From Phallusia fumigata (lineage: Eukaryota > Chordata > Ascidiacea > Phlebobranchia > Ascidiidae): DNA of 44,725 bases. Shown in pieces: positions 1-24,100 of the stretch (position 1 is the first letter of the stretch; every line of letters begins with the position of its first letter). The translations under genes were made by a program, and so were the position numbers. The DNA lies in contig QXVZ01021520.1 of NCBI GenBank assembly GCA_008931825.1, positions 1-44,725 on the forward strand. Direction: 5' to 3'. The notes beneath the pieces are model-generated. The model did no database searches and had not been told where the DNA came from. It worked only from the letters and a program-made list of their open reading frames with translations.

Positions 1-1449
1 CGATTCTGTTGTTCTCGAGTACTTGGTAATGGACACGTACAATTCTAGCTAAAACGAAGTATTTACGGTAGTTCGAAATGGGTGCCTTTGAATAAAAACG
101 CAACGATTACCTGGGACTTATGTAATCCCATGACGATTGTGGTCAATCATGTTTAGAACTCACAAACACGGGCTGACAATATGGGGATGTGACAGGGTTC
201 GAAATGAGAAAAATGACGAAGTTCGAAATGAGGGAATTGTGTAGTGAAGACGAGCCACAGTAGAAAAGAAACTGTTGCATGATAACACAGAGTTGCCAAT
301 GCAGAAGTGATGATTTCGTTGCTACATGAAGACACGCCAAACAAACAGTACTTTTCCCTAAACTTCCACAAATAACACAAAACAATTCAATTAACACACG
401 GAGTTATTGTCGATCAAGCAGCGATTTCTCAGTCGAATAAAATCATAGCAACGAACGAAATTTCGCATCCAAGTGGAAACAACAACACAAGAAAGAAAAC
501 TGTCAATCACTTGTGACGTCATACAAAGAAGATACGTCACGTTAATAAAGATTTTGCGTAAGCGCCCGACCAGCTATGTCTGCGTCGTCAAAGCTTCCGT
601 AACAACGGTTGCTACGTGCAAATGTGCAGGTTGTATGACGTAACAAGCATGGAACAGTGGTAAAAATGAAAACAACATTTATGGCGAATGTCAATTTGTA
701 AGACAAAATTGTCTGTATGTTAGGTTTAGAATTTGCCTAAAATGTGATACACTGTTTTTGAATGCAGAAGTTTGCAAAACTGAAGATTTTCTAACGAGCT
801 ACGTGTAGTCAAGCGTAAAATCCGTGAATTAAGTTGACATTTAAAGGAAAACATAGTTACGGTTCACTTCCCAAAGCTCGTTAGGCCCATGAAAACCGTC
901 CAACACAATCCACACACCAATAACAAACAACTAAGAACTACACATTGTTCTAATTAGACGCAGCACTTGTTATGCTTTTGAAGGTAATTTTAAAGACTAC
1001 AATTAGGTGAAGTGTCCGAAGCAGAAAAGACGTAAATTCGAGCTCACACATGATAACGCTACAGGTGTCATCAAAATAACTGCCAATTATGTGATTACCG
1101 ATTCGAATTTACACACAGCTTTAGTAAATCACTACAAATCATTGTAAACATGAAAAACAAGTTTTCGGCCTTGCACAACTATCGCAAGATCACCTTTCAT
1201 TTGTTAAAATTACCGAAAATCACAATCAATTCTTTAAAATCGGTCTCCAAAAACAGAGGGGTCGTTTGGAAAACAGATGGTTGCGTATGTTTCAAGTTAT
1301 ATTGGGTTCTGGATTAGACATTGCTTGCTCGAGAGTTTCGTTCGTCCCGCGAGTTATTACGCCACAAAAACAAAACAGACGGATACAGAGAACATTTAAA
1401 CACCTCAAACGACCAAGAGTCCCCTAAAACCTTTAAAAACAGTTTATAT

Positions 1450-1667
1450 CAGTAGTTTCCAAATGGAAAGGAATTTTATGAGTCACGGCGAGAAATTTCC
1501 ACTTTATTTTAGTTATTAATAATAAGTGTAGTTTTTCTTTCTGTTTGAACCAGTTGTTCCAAACCTTTTAATATGATTTTATATAACTGCTTGTCTGGTA
1601 GGGGAGGAATGAAAAGTTCTAAAATAAGCCAAGGTGGAATCATTTTTAAAAGGGTTGGAAACCACTT
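1450..1667. mobile_element. hAT-like non-autonomous element (MITE)
   Basis: The ends are imperfect inverted repeats: CAGTAGTTTCCAA on the left and, reverse complemented, AAGTGGTTTCCAACC on the right. This resembles hAT family termini. Eight-base flanks gtttatat and gtttaagt match at 6 of 8 positions, consistent with an old 8-bp target duplication. The interior (from about 1525) is similar to 21796-21935, so the two are members of one family. Confidence 0.6.
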
Positions 1668-1715
1668 GTTTAAGTGCTGGTCCGCCCTTAATAATTCAAG
1701 GGCCTTCTATAGACT

Positions 1716-1856
1716 TAACATGAAGATACAAGTCAGTGTTTGTGAATAAACAATTTTCTACGTTTCGACAAACGCTGTTGTCGTCATCAGAAATAAGTGT
1801 TTGTCAAAACGAAGAAAATGTTTTACACACAAGTACTGGCTTGTATCTTTATGTTG
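1716..1856. mobile_element. Foldback repeat, family A (copy 1)
   Basis: Inverted arms begin AAGATACAAG on the left and end CTTGTATCTT on the right. The inner arms read TTTCTACGTTTCGACAAACG and its complement in part. Related copies occur at 17129-17268 and 28241-28422. On the minus strand this copy has an intact CTGATGA (1784-1790) followed by GAAAC (1762-1766), the spacing of a hammerhead ribozyme core. Confidence 0.7.
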
Positions 1857-2147
1857 GGACGCTATCCAAAACCCTAAATTGTGTCCCTAACTCTTTATAA
1901 AAGGCTGTAAGATCAAGTTTTGGCTACAAGAGGTTGATGGCCACTTGGAGCCGCACGTTTGCGGCGGCAAAGGCGAAAAAACCCAGAAAGTGCGTTTTCG
2001 AATCCAACAAGCGCTCGCTGGGGGCAACAACAATCGTTATAGAACTCTGTCGCGAATAAAACAACGCAAAAGTGCGTCAGGCGTGCAGACTGAAAGAGCA
2101 ACAGTAAAGTCCACAATCCCCCGCCACTGGGGGCGCACGAGAGAGCA

Positions 2148-12006
<9,859 letters not shown>

Positions 12007-12530
12007 ATTGAAAACAGAAAAAACAACACTGCACGTTTGCAAGACTGTGCCAAAATTGAAACAAAGGATACACAGAGAACACTGGAAACAAAATTAATGC
12101 CTGTTGAAACCTAAACAAAAGTTTTGAGTAAATTGTTTGGTTAAGGAATGCTTTAATTTTTAAGGTGTAACTTATTCAACAAAAACGGTTTAATATTCTA
12201 GAACTAATTTTTGTGATCTTGACTGTACTGATCATAAAAACTAATTTAAACAGCAACGTTAACGCTAATTGCCTCATACCAACTAAACCTTAATGAAGGT
12301 GGAGCTGGAGCATCTAGTTCAGTCTCGGGAACTCAGAGAATATTTCCGAAGTTTTCCGAGAGTAGCCGAAGTGTCCACAAAATCCAATGAGGGTAAAACA
12401 AATTAACGGTGTTTTGTAATTTATTTTAACAAGTAAGGTCAAGACATTTTTTATCACCAGTGGTGGGTATAATTAGGTATTTTATGTCTTTGAAGATTTA
12501 ATAAAAACCCCTTAGGCGAACAAAAAACGG

Positions 12531-12740
12531 CAAGTCATTGGCCGAGTGGTTAGCGCGACTTCCTCATGCACACAAAGTTGTGGGTTCTAATCCCATCTTG
12601 GTCGCTTGCGTTTCCCTGAGCAAGAAACTTAAGCGGAATTGCTCCAACCCAGCGGAATCCGAAACATTGCAGCGCTTGATTTGCTTTTCCATTACGCTCA
12701 CTTTGTGCCCCTTCGAACCAAGATACAAAAAACACCCGCT
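12531..12740 (+). mobile_element. tRNA-derived SINE
   Basis: A box TGGCCGAGTGGTTAGCGC and B box GGGTTCTAATCCC are spaced as in a Ser/Leu-type tRNA, followed by a body with CTGAGCAAGAAACTTAAG and ATTGCTCCAACC. That body segment recurs at 41301-41362 on the minus strand, which supports a dispersed element rather than a tRNA gene. The B box has a changed base (TTCTAATCC for TTCGANTCC). Confidence 0.65.
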
Positions 12741-13291
12741 GCAGAAAATATCAGAAACAGAATCAAAAGTAACAGTATTAATCTGCTGTTAAGCTGGCTG
12801 CGGTTGCTGTTTTTCAAAATTACTTTGCTGTTTGTTTATCGTTTATGTCCAAATTCAATCCTCCTATTCACAGTAGTCGTTCTGTCAACTTGTATTTTCA
12901 TCCTGCTTAGGTTACTATGAGCCGATTTGCACGTCTGCTAGAAGAAAGAGTCAGTTCCAGTGAAGAATTTACACCTAGAAACCTAAAAGCCAACAGGGTC
13001 AAACATACAACAGTTTCGTTTTGCAAAACGTTAGCCAGTGCAATTGAGAGTTTACCCTTGGCATTCAACGCGTATGCAGAGGGTCGGCGACCTTCCCAAG
13101 CCGCGGGTGAAAATCAGCAAGGTCACAGCTGGCCGTACTAATTTTCCACTGCATTTCCATCCTTTCACTGTTTATGATGCTGGTAAAACGTTGGGGTACA
13201 TGATTAAGATTATTCCTGATTTTACTATTGAGTTGAGTTGACGAAAGTAATAACAGTTCCTACCGAATATACACAATACTTTTGTTTAATG

Positions 13292-13349
13292 TGTAGGGGG
13301 TTGCGGGCCGGATGACATTGCCTGGCAGGCCGTAAGTTGACGACCTCTA
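13292..13349. mobile_element. hAT-type terminus fragment
   Basis: Reading from the right on the minus strand the sequence begins TAGAGGTCGTCAACTTACGG and continues into CCTGCCAGGC and CCGGCCCGC. This is the characteristic look of many hAT termini (CAGAGGTCGGCAAAC followed by GGCCCGC). The opposite end was not found. Confidence 0.4.
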
Positions 13350-15120
13350 CGGTATGAAGTACAAACGTCTGTTCTGTAGCCAGCACTTCACCTTATTGTA
13401 GTGGCTTTCGCCATGCGGCTATTAGGAACTTTAACGTTTACTTAATAGCGATTCAAGAAACCACACACAACACAAAAAATCCTAACATCAATAAGACATT
13501 GATTTTTTTTGCTAAGTAAACAATAGCTACAAAATGACAGAAAATAAAGCGAATAAAACCACGAAATATCAACACTGCATGAAAAGAAACTTTCGGTGAC
13601 ATAGTTTCAGAGGACTGGACGGAATTTTGTACGTTTCTAAATGAAAAATAAGTCGAAAGATAAAAAAAACAGTGAAAATTACAATACAGTTCTGTTTGAC
13701 TAGAAAAAATGCATCCCTTGGCAAATGGCTTGTTACGAGTATTATTGTGATTTTGGGCAAAGTATCCTTTTAAAGAGCGACAAAACGTTGTATTGGGGTT
13801 TCGAACGAGATTTGTACATCTAACCACGCAAAAGATTCGTAGAAATCCTTTGAAACTTGATAATTTCAAATTTCTTTTTCACAGTTGAGTTGCCCAAAGT
13901 TTGATTGAAAATGGGTCGATAAAATACCTCCTACTTTCAAACTTTCATGAACACAGTTTTCACAGAATTAACAGTGAATGTGGAAGAGTTGCTGCAGTTG
14001 GGGAAACGAGCATACGAAAGCACAGTGACTTGCTTGTGCATCGCTTTGAAGGAAGGTCGGGTGTTGCGCTGTCTTTGAAGAAACGAATTAACAGTGCAAA
14101 AACGGGTAAGTGCTGGTCGAAACCAACGCCATTCGCCACAGCAACATTACAGCACAGCTCGTTTTGAAACTAACACAGTTTTGAAATATACAATGATATT
14201 ACAACGCAACGATGCCCAGGTCAAACACTTTAAAGGGTTGTTTAAAAGCATGGATGATTTGGCTTAGACTACAATGCCCCAGCTGTTTTTTTAATATTGT
14301 TGTTGACTGTTTTTTTTAAATATTGTTGTTGTTGCTTCAATACCAACTCGTTACATTACACACTTTTAGTCCAAAAGCCGCCTTGATTTGGCAAGCTTTT
14401 TTTTGGGGGGGGGGACTTGTTGAATAAGTCAAACACATCATGCTTCCAGACGACATCAGAAATATAAATGAATTTTCATGGGTAAATGAATGAAAATTAC
14501 GTTAGCAACACAAGTCAACACGCTGCAAATAGGAGCTTCAGTACCGATATGGGCCGGTCAAGTATAGCTTGCATATCATGATCAGTAGGCCAGCCCTTGC
14601 ACAATTGCTATTTTCGCGTGTAATAATAAAAGAAAAAAAAGAAAACCGGTTAAAAGTGGTGATAAAATGGATCAAGAAGCACCAGAATACAACTAGTTTT
14701 TACAAATGAGCACACAGAACATAATTTAAGTTCAAAAACTTAAAAGAATGAAAAAAATGACTATGTTATCCTCGTTACAGGGTCGATTAACGTAGAAACT
14801 TCACTGTTACTTGTAGTTTTTAGGGTAGAGTGCCGTACAACATTTTCCTGAACACGGAATCAGTTACTCCAAGTGTTTTAGCACCAAGCTTTCGGAGATA
14901 TCATCATAACTCGGACCAACAAAGATCCATGGACCAATTATGGAATTTCATACATGATAGATTTCAGTTTTAGGTTTCACACCCAGGTGCTGTGGGACTT
15001 GTGCGTAACAGTGAACCTTTACAAACATATCTGGGGCCTTTTCGTACCATGTTAAAATTATGTGTGAGAGTAAAAACGCAAAAAAAACACAGAAAAGTTG
15101 GCAAAAACACAGTAAGGTTC

Positions 15121-18100
15121 TCAGACTACAGCTTCTTCAATTTCCTGCTTCAGTCTATCGGCTTCATCACTTTGTACAGACCGCAGTCGTTCAATCGACT
15201 TCATTTGACGAATTTTTAACTGAGAAAGGATAGAGAGTTGTCAAAAGTGATAATTTATTATAATTTGCCGCTGGGCATGTGGGCCAGAGATATAAACAAC
15301 TTTACGAAAAACTGTGGAACACAATATACACAAAAATATTCATGCATTTGGGAACATTAGACAGGGATTTAGAGCAGATCGCCAAAACGTTCGAACTACA
15401 ATGATTTTGTACAAGCTATCTGGCAAGAATGTTTTTTATTAGGCCATTCATGCATTAGTTGGCAGTTCGTTACGTCCTGTTTAAATACTTGCGGGTTTGG
15501 TGCAAGCTTTGTTGTATCACTGCATGAGTTATTGCCGAAACGTTTAATGAATAAAGTATGTCGCTTTCAACAATTATTTAGTTCTAGCCAATATTATAAT
15601 CAGAAATAACAGATCCATGTTTGATGGTCCTTGGCCTATATTGATTTTGCACAGCCACATTTGCATAGGGAACAGCCCTTACTACGCTTAATTCCTCTAG
15701 GTAGCCGNCATGTTTGATGGTCCTTGGCCTATATTGATTTTGCACAGCCACATTTGCATAGGGAACAGCCCTTACTACGCTTAATTCCTCTAGGTAGCCG
15801 ACTAAAAGTGGATGCACAAAAATACTTACAGTTTGCCGTTCATCCAAGTATTTCTTCACCTCCTCGTGTTTTTGATCCTTCAACCTCCGGTCTCTCTCCC
15901 CACTCGCAATCGTTTTATCTTTCCTGATCACTTTCGACTTCTCCATCCATTGCTTCGTTTGGTTCTGTATTAAGTCTGCCATCTCCCTAAAAAAGCCGAG
16001 ATGTCTTAGACTGCGCGGAAATTTTGTCAAAGTAAAATAGAGTGAACACATTGTAATGCATTTGACAATCGCTGTCACCAGTGCAAAAATCCATCTAAAA
16101 ACAATTTGTTTTCGTTTCAAATCGTTTAAATCGGCAATATTCAAATATTGCAAGTTTTTGGAATTTCACGTTTTGGGGCCCTGTGGGTGAACCTGGGTCA
16201 ATTGAGGTCTGCAGCACACAACTTCAGGTACCCATCTATCATGTGTGCAAATTTAAGGTTTCAGAAAACAGTTTTGCCGTTTTTTAGAGAATACTCATTG
16301 ACATACTGGTAACCGTCTCACCCCTACTAGCGACCATTGTATTAATACAAACGACTACAAGATGGCGCACTGACTGTCTTACCCCCACTAGCGGCCATTG
16401 TATTAATACAAAACGACTACAAGGTGGCGCCGAAAGGTTGGTGGCGCCGAAAGGATTGACGTCACAAATTTGACAACTTGACATGTAGAAAGCCCGCAAC
16501 GGCTTGGGCATCGATTTTATTTCCCCAAAGGAATGATTTAATTGACAGACGTTTGTTTGGAAACGTTTGGTGTATTGTGACGTCACACACATATTACGTA
16601 ACAAAAGGCGTAACCCCAGAAAATCAATTGTGTACTTTTACTGAGGTGTTTTACAAATTTTTCAGAATTTTTTTCCCAGTTTTAATTAGCCAGGTTTTGG
16701 AGCCGCCTTATTAAATGGCATAAAAGGTGAAAAAACTACAACATATTTATACAGGCAAAAAACGCCAAAAAAGTTTTTATTTTTAGATCTTTTCAGCATA
16801 AAAAAACTTTTACTTCTTTTGGGCTTCTTCGGCATCTGCCAGGTTTTTCTCCTGTATGGTTTCCAAGGCAACGCGGAGCGCTTCTCTCTTCTCCTTATCG
16901 GAGAGAGTAAGACTTGAGATCAGGTCGCTCTTTTCGTCGGATGACCGGTCGGAGCTCTGTTTAGTGAAGCACAAAATTGCTGACAAAACCTGACTCAGCA
17001 AAAACCGATCATTCCCAATGTAACACTCATGCAGGACTAAGGCAGCTTTTGTGGTGACTTATTTAGCTCGTGGTGTTCAATGTTAACTTTATCTTGATAC
17101 ACAAATCACGGTTTTAAATGGTTTTAATAAAAATACAAGTCAGTACTTGTGCGTAAAACATTTTCTACGTTTCGACAAACGCTGTTGCCATCATCCGGGA
17201 TTTCCGAGTCATTCCAGATGATAGCAATTGCGTTTGTCGAAATGTAGAAAATGTACTGACTTGTGTGTTCTTTTTGTGGTGTAGTTTTTATTCGGTGTTA
17301 CACAACATCAACATTAACTGTTTCGTTAAATAACTGTTTCTCAAAAGCGGTATTTACCTCTGAATTGCTTGCACTTCCATTTTTGCTTCGTTTTCCCAAA
17401 ATTTTTCTGCAAACACAAAACGACATTATTAATTCGAGTCTAACTCAACGTTTCTCAACATTTTTTTCAATTTAGTGATTTCAAAACGCCGGCCCCAATA
17501 TACAAAATTTACTTATTACATCAGAGATGAATCTTATTTAATTAGCATGCAAGTAGAAAGAAAATAATCAATATTATAAAAACATTAAGTATATTGGTCG
17601 GTTAAAGAGATATTAGACAAAATCTGCCACCACAGCAACTGCCCAACTTGCTCTCAGCGCGCCCAAACGCTTATTTATTCTCCAGCAACCCCCTTAATGA
17701 TAAAAAAAAACACCCAGAAGGGGACGCTGGCGAGTCTAACCCAAGTTTTCACGGGGTTCGAACCCGGGACGATCCCGAGCACAAATCCCGATCAGGTATG
17801 TGTGTATATGGATCGAGCGCCTTGAACTGGTCAAACAAGCGCTCGCTCTAGCGTCCAAATCTAATCGATACAGCATGACTGACATTGAAAGAAATCTACT
17901 GCCATCTACCGGTGCTCACCCAAGCGGAAAGCAGGTTTGTGTGTCGTCATCGTTCTTTTTCTTCGCCGATTTTTCGCGTTTTAGTGATTTCGACTGCAGC
18001 TAAAAAGCGAAGTGCAAGTTAGCGTCCATAACTTACCATAGGGATCAAAACAAAGTGGAAATGTTTTTAATTCCATAACTTGCGTAAAACGAATGGGTTG

Positions 18101-21100
18101 TTTTAATAAGGAATAAAATTTCAATACATTTGTGAACTAAAAGGGCATGTAAACAAAAAAAATATTGTTTTGGGTAAAAAGTGAAATACTATAAACATGG
18201 GAAACTTCCAGGTGACTTATTTTATTAAATATTGCTGTTTTAAAAATTTCACGTTTTGGGGGCCTGTGGGTTAAGGGTGAAGTGGGGTCAAAAGTTATCA
18301 GCGCACAACTTGTGTGGAAATTTAAAGAATTTGAAGGTTTTTAACAAATTGCTGACCTTTTCTTGTCGTTTTATCGATTTCGCGCCTTCCTTTCTTCTAA
18401 CTTCAGCCGCTTTTACGTAGACTGGATGAGCATAAAGCATTTTCAACGTGATTGTGTTTTCTTCTTTCGTTTCTGCTGAAAGTAGAATATATGTGACATG
18501 ATTAAGTTTGAATAACTGCATGGGTCTGTTACTTTATAGGTTTAAATCATAAAGGTATTTCACTAAAAAAGGAACTATTTTTCGAATATTTATTTAATAG
18601 TAGGAATATGGTCGATTAAAAATGAGGGATTTTTTTAACACGTAATTGTCCTTTTAACAAACTGCTGGTTGTCACGCAAATTACTTCAAATGTCCACAAG
18701 GCGCAACAGAGACAGATTATTGTTTCACGACTTTCCTTGATAATTAAGCTTTCAGATAGATGTACGAAATAGCAGCTTACACCACACAAAAATGTGTATC
18801 GTCAAATGCCCAAACCCCAAAGCAGTGATCCTAAACCTTTTCATTCCATGGACCGATTTAATCGATATGGAAAGCTGANTTGAGAGGTCCTTACCCTGAG
18901 CATAACCTGGTATCTTTGTTTATTCTTTGTAGAAGTAACAACCATAGTTACCCGTCGTTATTTGTTTTTCGCTCGGGGTTTTTCCGAAGTTCTTCTCCAG
19001 TTTCACTTTAGGGTTTGTTTTCGCGGTGCTTTCCCCTCCAGTAGCGGTCGAATCGCAGGATTTGGTTTGCTTCACGCTTGACCGATCATCGCCGGTTGAC
19101 GAATCCTGTTCCGAATCCGAATCGTCTCCCTGCGGATCACGTGACATTAGGTTTGATTGACAGCCAAGGAGCGCCTAAATCGTCTCCAAGTTGGAAATTT
19201 GAGAGAAACCGTTTTAAATTCGTATACTTGAGATATAGATATTCGTGATATAGATATTCGACAGTCTTTAAAGCTGCGTTTGTATGACGAAACATGCAGG
19301 TTACGAAGAAAATAATCAATTTTAAATTTCCGCGCGATATGTTTGTGCAGAAGGTTTTATTGTACTTGGTACGGAGTACTCGGGTGATGGCTAGGCTCAT
19401 CTCTATCCATGCTGACAAACTTACGTCATCTTCTAGTCTCTTCAGCTGTTCTTCGTGCTGTTTTTTCAGAGAAATTTGATGAGCTTTGGGATTTTCCAAC
19501 GCATTTGCTATCACTGAAAGTAAAAAAAACAATTTTAAAGCAAATTTCACTTTTAAGTTTGCGTCTGACATGTTTAGGACCCTATATATTTTTGTGAAAA
19601 GTTTTCTAAAATTGAGTTGATTGCTACACACAAAAACAATATTCGAGAAAAAACAGAAATGTCAAATTCAGCGATTGGCAATCTTTTGAACGCAGCGTGC
19701 CAGTTTACAAATTATGTCAAAATCTTAATGGCTTCGCGTGCCATGTTGATAACGTCACTGCTTCATGTTTCTGCGATAAATCTGTAAAATTATGGTTTAC
19801 ACGTGATCTCTGTAGCTCGTTGCTGCAGTTGCACTACAATTAACGTTAAAATCAGAGGTCGCTTAATTTGGCTCAAACAAATCTGTAATAATAACTCGTA
19901 AATCACTTGACGTGCCATGAATAATCACCTCGTGACTACCTTCATTAAACCAAAAAAAACGTCAAGGCAAGAATTAGGAAAACCTCACAAATGACAAAAC
20001 GTGCGACTCACCCATTAAACTGTCCGGTACATAACTCCTCAGTTCAAACTTGACGAAAATACTTGCGGAATCCAACGGCAGGCCGCTGGCAGTTCGAAGT
20101 GAAACATATCGGTAGCCATTCTGCAAACTACTTAGGGGAATCACCCTCTGTCCGATCAGCTGACGGCTGTCGTCATACAAGGTGAAACGCATCAACGCTA
20201 GGTCTGGGAAAATGATCTGAAAGGAAATGAATGTAGGAATTTGTGAGGGAAAACTCATTAAATATGGAACGTAAAATCTAGATTTTTAATCTTGCCAATT
20301 ATTTTTTGGGGGAAGGGGGAATTATAACACAAAACCACTTTCGAAAAATTACAGAAAAGAAAATTTTCCAAATTATTTTGCCTTTTCTCCATTTTTCATG
20401 CCTGTTGTTTTGCAACTAAGCGTTTTGCCGCATTTAGCTTGCGTTATTATTTTGCTCCAGAAACAAACGCAAATCGTGGTAACCCACAAAAAATTTCCAA
20501 AAAATGTTGGCTACTTGCTCATATGAAACAAGACTGTGACATCAAATGTCTTTACAATTACCACATTACGTATAGAGCAAGTTGCAAGGTCGGTAATACC
20601 GATTTTATTAAATGGACCAAATCTATATGACGCATTCGCCCAANTCACTTACCACAGGTTTGGAAGTTGAGTGAAACCATTTGACAGCCGACGTTCCAGA
20701 AGATCTGAGGCATGTAATTGCTCGAATCCACTCTGTTACCACGCGGATAGATGCGACTTAACTGGTTCTTGTTGAAACTGCAACAAATACAATTTTTACA
20801 AGCGAAAAAGAAATACGTTGCAATTTAAAACAGAGTTATTGCGTATATTGGTTTTGTTAAGGTGTTGATTATATTTGCGGTTGTAGAAAAGAAAAGAAAT
20901 AGTTGATACATGTATTAAAATTCAGTCGTCATAGAAATAAACATATTTGACCCTGCCCCTAAAAAAATTTTTTGACAAAAAGATTTGATAAAATTGTTCG
21001 ACAAAAATTTATTTCCAAACACATGACGTCACTGTGGCACAGCAGGAATATTTGGGCCAAAAGTGAAAAAATTTACCAACCACCATTTATTAGCAGATCT

Positions 21101-24100
21101 TAGACAGACCATTTCTCCATCCAAAAAAATATAAAATCGGACTCACTTGACCAGCTCAGTGGCGTTGGTCTTCACATAATTCAATCCCATCGATTCACTG
21201 AAGGACGACATTTGAAAGCACATGCGGTTATTGTCTGAAACAGAAAATCGATTACAGTTATGCAACAACGTAAGTAAGTGTTCCAATCATCCTGCTGACA
21301 TATGGCACAATAGTTGCTGCCCCTTTAGCCTTGCATTGAAGTTGATATCTTCTCTGCTCGGTGCATCACTTGCTTGTTAAACACACTTAACGCGGTTTGC
21401 ACTTTTATCGATCACTTTCACACTTATCCCTGTGCGTGGTGTCGCTGCTACCTCTTTTCCAGAGACTTATAATGCAGTTTAGTCGGCCAGAGCCCCGAAG
21501 AATGATTTTCAAGACGGTACGATCCTATTTTGGTATCTTAATACTTACAAATTTAATTGAAAATAAAGATTAGGGTTATTTAACGATTTATTGAACTTCA
21601 ACAAATGCCTGTTAAATGATCAATGTAGGTTTATGTAAAAGGCCTGTGTGTGTGTGTAAACCTGTATATTAAGCAGTCTTTTGGTCATGAGCCCTCAGTA
21701 GATATCGGCTCCCACAACAATAAACCTGCTGAACCTCCCCTCTTGTAAGTTGGGCCAGTGGTTCCTGACCGGCGAGGAAAAGTTATTCATCATAAGTGTA
21801 GTATTCTTATTAGGTAGACCATTGGTTCCAAACCTTGTAATATTACTTTATATCACTTCTTGTCTAGAGGGGAGGGATAAAATGGTTCCAAAATATGCAA
21901 AGAGGAGAGCGCATCAAATAGGTTGAGAACCACTGGTTTAGGCCCTGGCCCTAGCACTAGCGGTGGCTGGAGTATTTACTGGTTAACTAGTCCGCAAGCA
22001 GGCAAACTTTTTACTGGGCAAGAGCAGCCAGAAAGCAAAAAAACTGATGCTCACCCTCTTCAAGTTTTTTAAATCCCGGAAACTTGACTGACTGACAGTA
22101 GTTAACGATGGATGAGAGGAAGGGGTGGATGTTTGTGGCCGATGGTTTCGTGTACTCGTAATTTTTTAGAAGTTCGCTTTCATCCTCTTCAGTAAAAACC
22201 TGCTGCAAAATTTAAAAAAATAAAGGTTGATCGGTTGAACATAATTAGTTGCCAACCCTTGTTATTCTTTTTAATAGAGCATCAAACTTTGGCACAAATT
22301 GCTTGCCTTGTAACATCAATATAATATATTCCTTTTGTAATGCAGTTGAAACAAGCATTTAATTAAACTTGAACCTATGTTGGTGTAGTAAGATTTAACA
22401 ATGTATTTGCATCAGCACTTTTGCCAAGTGGCGCATTTTGCAATTGTTAGGTTTTGAAAACAGCTAGATGCATTTTCAATAAAATGTCAAGCCAAAAGTA
22501 CGTACAGCATAAGGTTTAATATTGTACATTAGATACATCATCACATTCAAATGGACAAATAGATAACCCTCTCTTGTCGAGAAAACTTGAAGAAAACTTG
22601 ATAGTATAAAGGGTTATAATATGGAATATATGAAAACAACTTAACTGACTTTTTTGCTTTTTGTTCTTGTGCTATCAACATTAAGGCTTTTTGTCACTGA
22701 CACCTGAGTCTTTGTTGGGATCTGTAAAAATATTCAAGTGTAAGTTAGCAATCACATGCATTGTTCATGTGTTGCTTGTCTTACTTCCACAGTTGACAGT
22801 TTTGCCTCTTTTGTGCAATTAAGGCTTGCGTCATGGGATTTTGTCTGCCTTAGTTCAGGATGTGCTTCCTCTGTGGAGACAAATATTTTCTTAATAACAG
22901 CAGAAGTGGTTACAGATTAAAACAGGCAGATAACTTTTTTGTTTTATTTTCAAGGTTCATATTTGCTTATTTCCATACTTCTAAGTTTGCAAGTCTTTGG
23001 GCTAGGAGGCAGGGTTTGTTACATTCTTCTTGTAAATGCCAATGACAAATAGAGTGTTTGAGTTAACTATTATAAGTTACCTTAAATTGCTACAACCTTG
23101 CCAAAATCAGGAATCGAAAAAGGTAAAATTCATTATTCTAGGTGTACCTAACATGCTAAAATTTGACTGGCCAGTAATGAATGTAACCAAAAAGACATTG
23201 TTTTAACCTTAAATATGCCAGAAAAAGATGAAATTGGTTGGAATGAAATTATCAAATATAGCACTAACCCATGTCGTCGGGCTCAGGGAGACAGTTTTCC
23301 TCGTTAATAGGCATTTCATCAAGTTGGACTAAACAAAAAAACACCAAAATCAACAAAAGTCATAACAAAACTTATATTACAAAATGTTAAATCTAATTAT
23401 ATAATTTCATGGAATCTAAACAATACATTTTTCACATCATGGTATTTGCACATGTAATAAGTCTGTGACATTATTGGGGATGTTCAATACTCCATGTACG
23501 TGACAAAGTCATGTTGACAAAACAAGTTGCCAATAATTACTTCCTGTATCATGAATGATATGCTGTAATTCCGAATTGGACAAATTTTTGTCCCCAAGAA
23601 TAAAAACATGAAAACTGATCGGTAAAATTGTTTGTGATTTTTATGTAACACAGCAATCAAATTACATAGACCACATGATACAAATAAAAATACCACTAAT
23701 TATTATCTATCTATTTGTATAACTTTACCCCTTGAGAATAACTCAATAACGTGCTTCCAAAAGTTTTGTTTCAACCATGTGTTACGTAGTTGTGTATACA
23801 CAAACATGAAGAACTATTAAAACTATTAAATAAAATAAGCATTTAAACTTGATGATCATCACTTGAGCAATTAATTTTTTGTCTGATAAACTTGTAAGAA
23901 GAGCAGTACAATGTAACACAGAAAGAATGAAATTATGTATTGTTGAAATCCTATCCCATCCTATCACCAGCAAGTCTCTGTTAAAATGTGTGCTTCTTTA
24001 ATTACTCAGTGTCACTGAACAGTAAGCCACTAAATGGATAATTAGATCATGTATTGATTGTCTTTGCTACTTTAACCAGTTTAAATTTCACGCAATCAGT

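Larger units (their letters stand above)
1..2147. other. Gene-poor flank downstream of PP1
   Basis: No convincing exons were found. One perfect TGACGTCA octamer lies at 514-521. The stretch holds a hAT-like MITE (1450-1667) and a foldback element (about 1716-1856). The 3' untranslated region of PP1 should lie just left of 2148 on the minus strand, but I see no canonical AATAAA there. Confidence 0.5.
12007..15120. other. Intergenic region between PP1 5' end and PLC-beta 3' end
   Basis: Holds a tRNA-derived SINE (12531-12740), a hAT terminus fragment (13292-13349), a poly-T/poly-G run near 14400-14415, and a stretch near 14870-14905 that shares fragments with 2440-2480. Open frames at 12917-13141, 13453-13869 (minus) and 13901-14167 have no recognisable family. 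The 3-kb spacing should contain the PP1 promoter, but no motif stands out. Confidence 0.45.

Noticed and set aside
12538-12610. Functional tRNA gene on the plus strand
   Set aside because: A and B boxes are present, but the B box is altered, a proper acceptor stem is not evident, and the following body recurs elsewhere, so it is a SINE.
13453-13869. 138-residue minus-strand open frame between PP1 and PLC-beta
   Set aside because: Phe/Leu/Ser-rich composition typical of antisense AT-rich DNA, no recognised motif, next to transposon debris.
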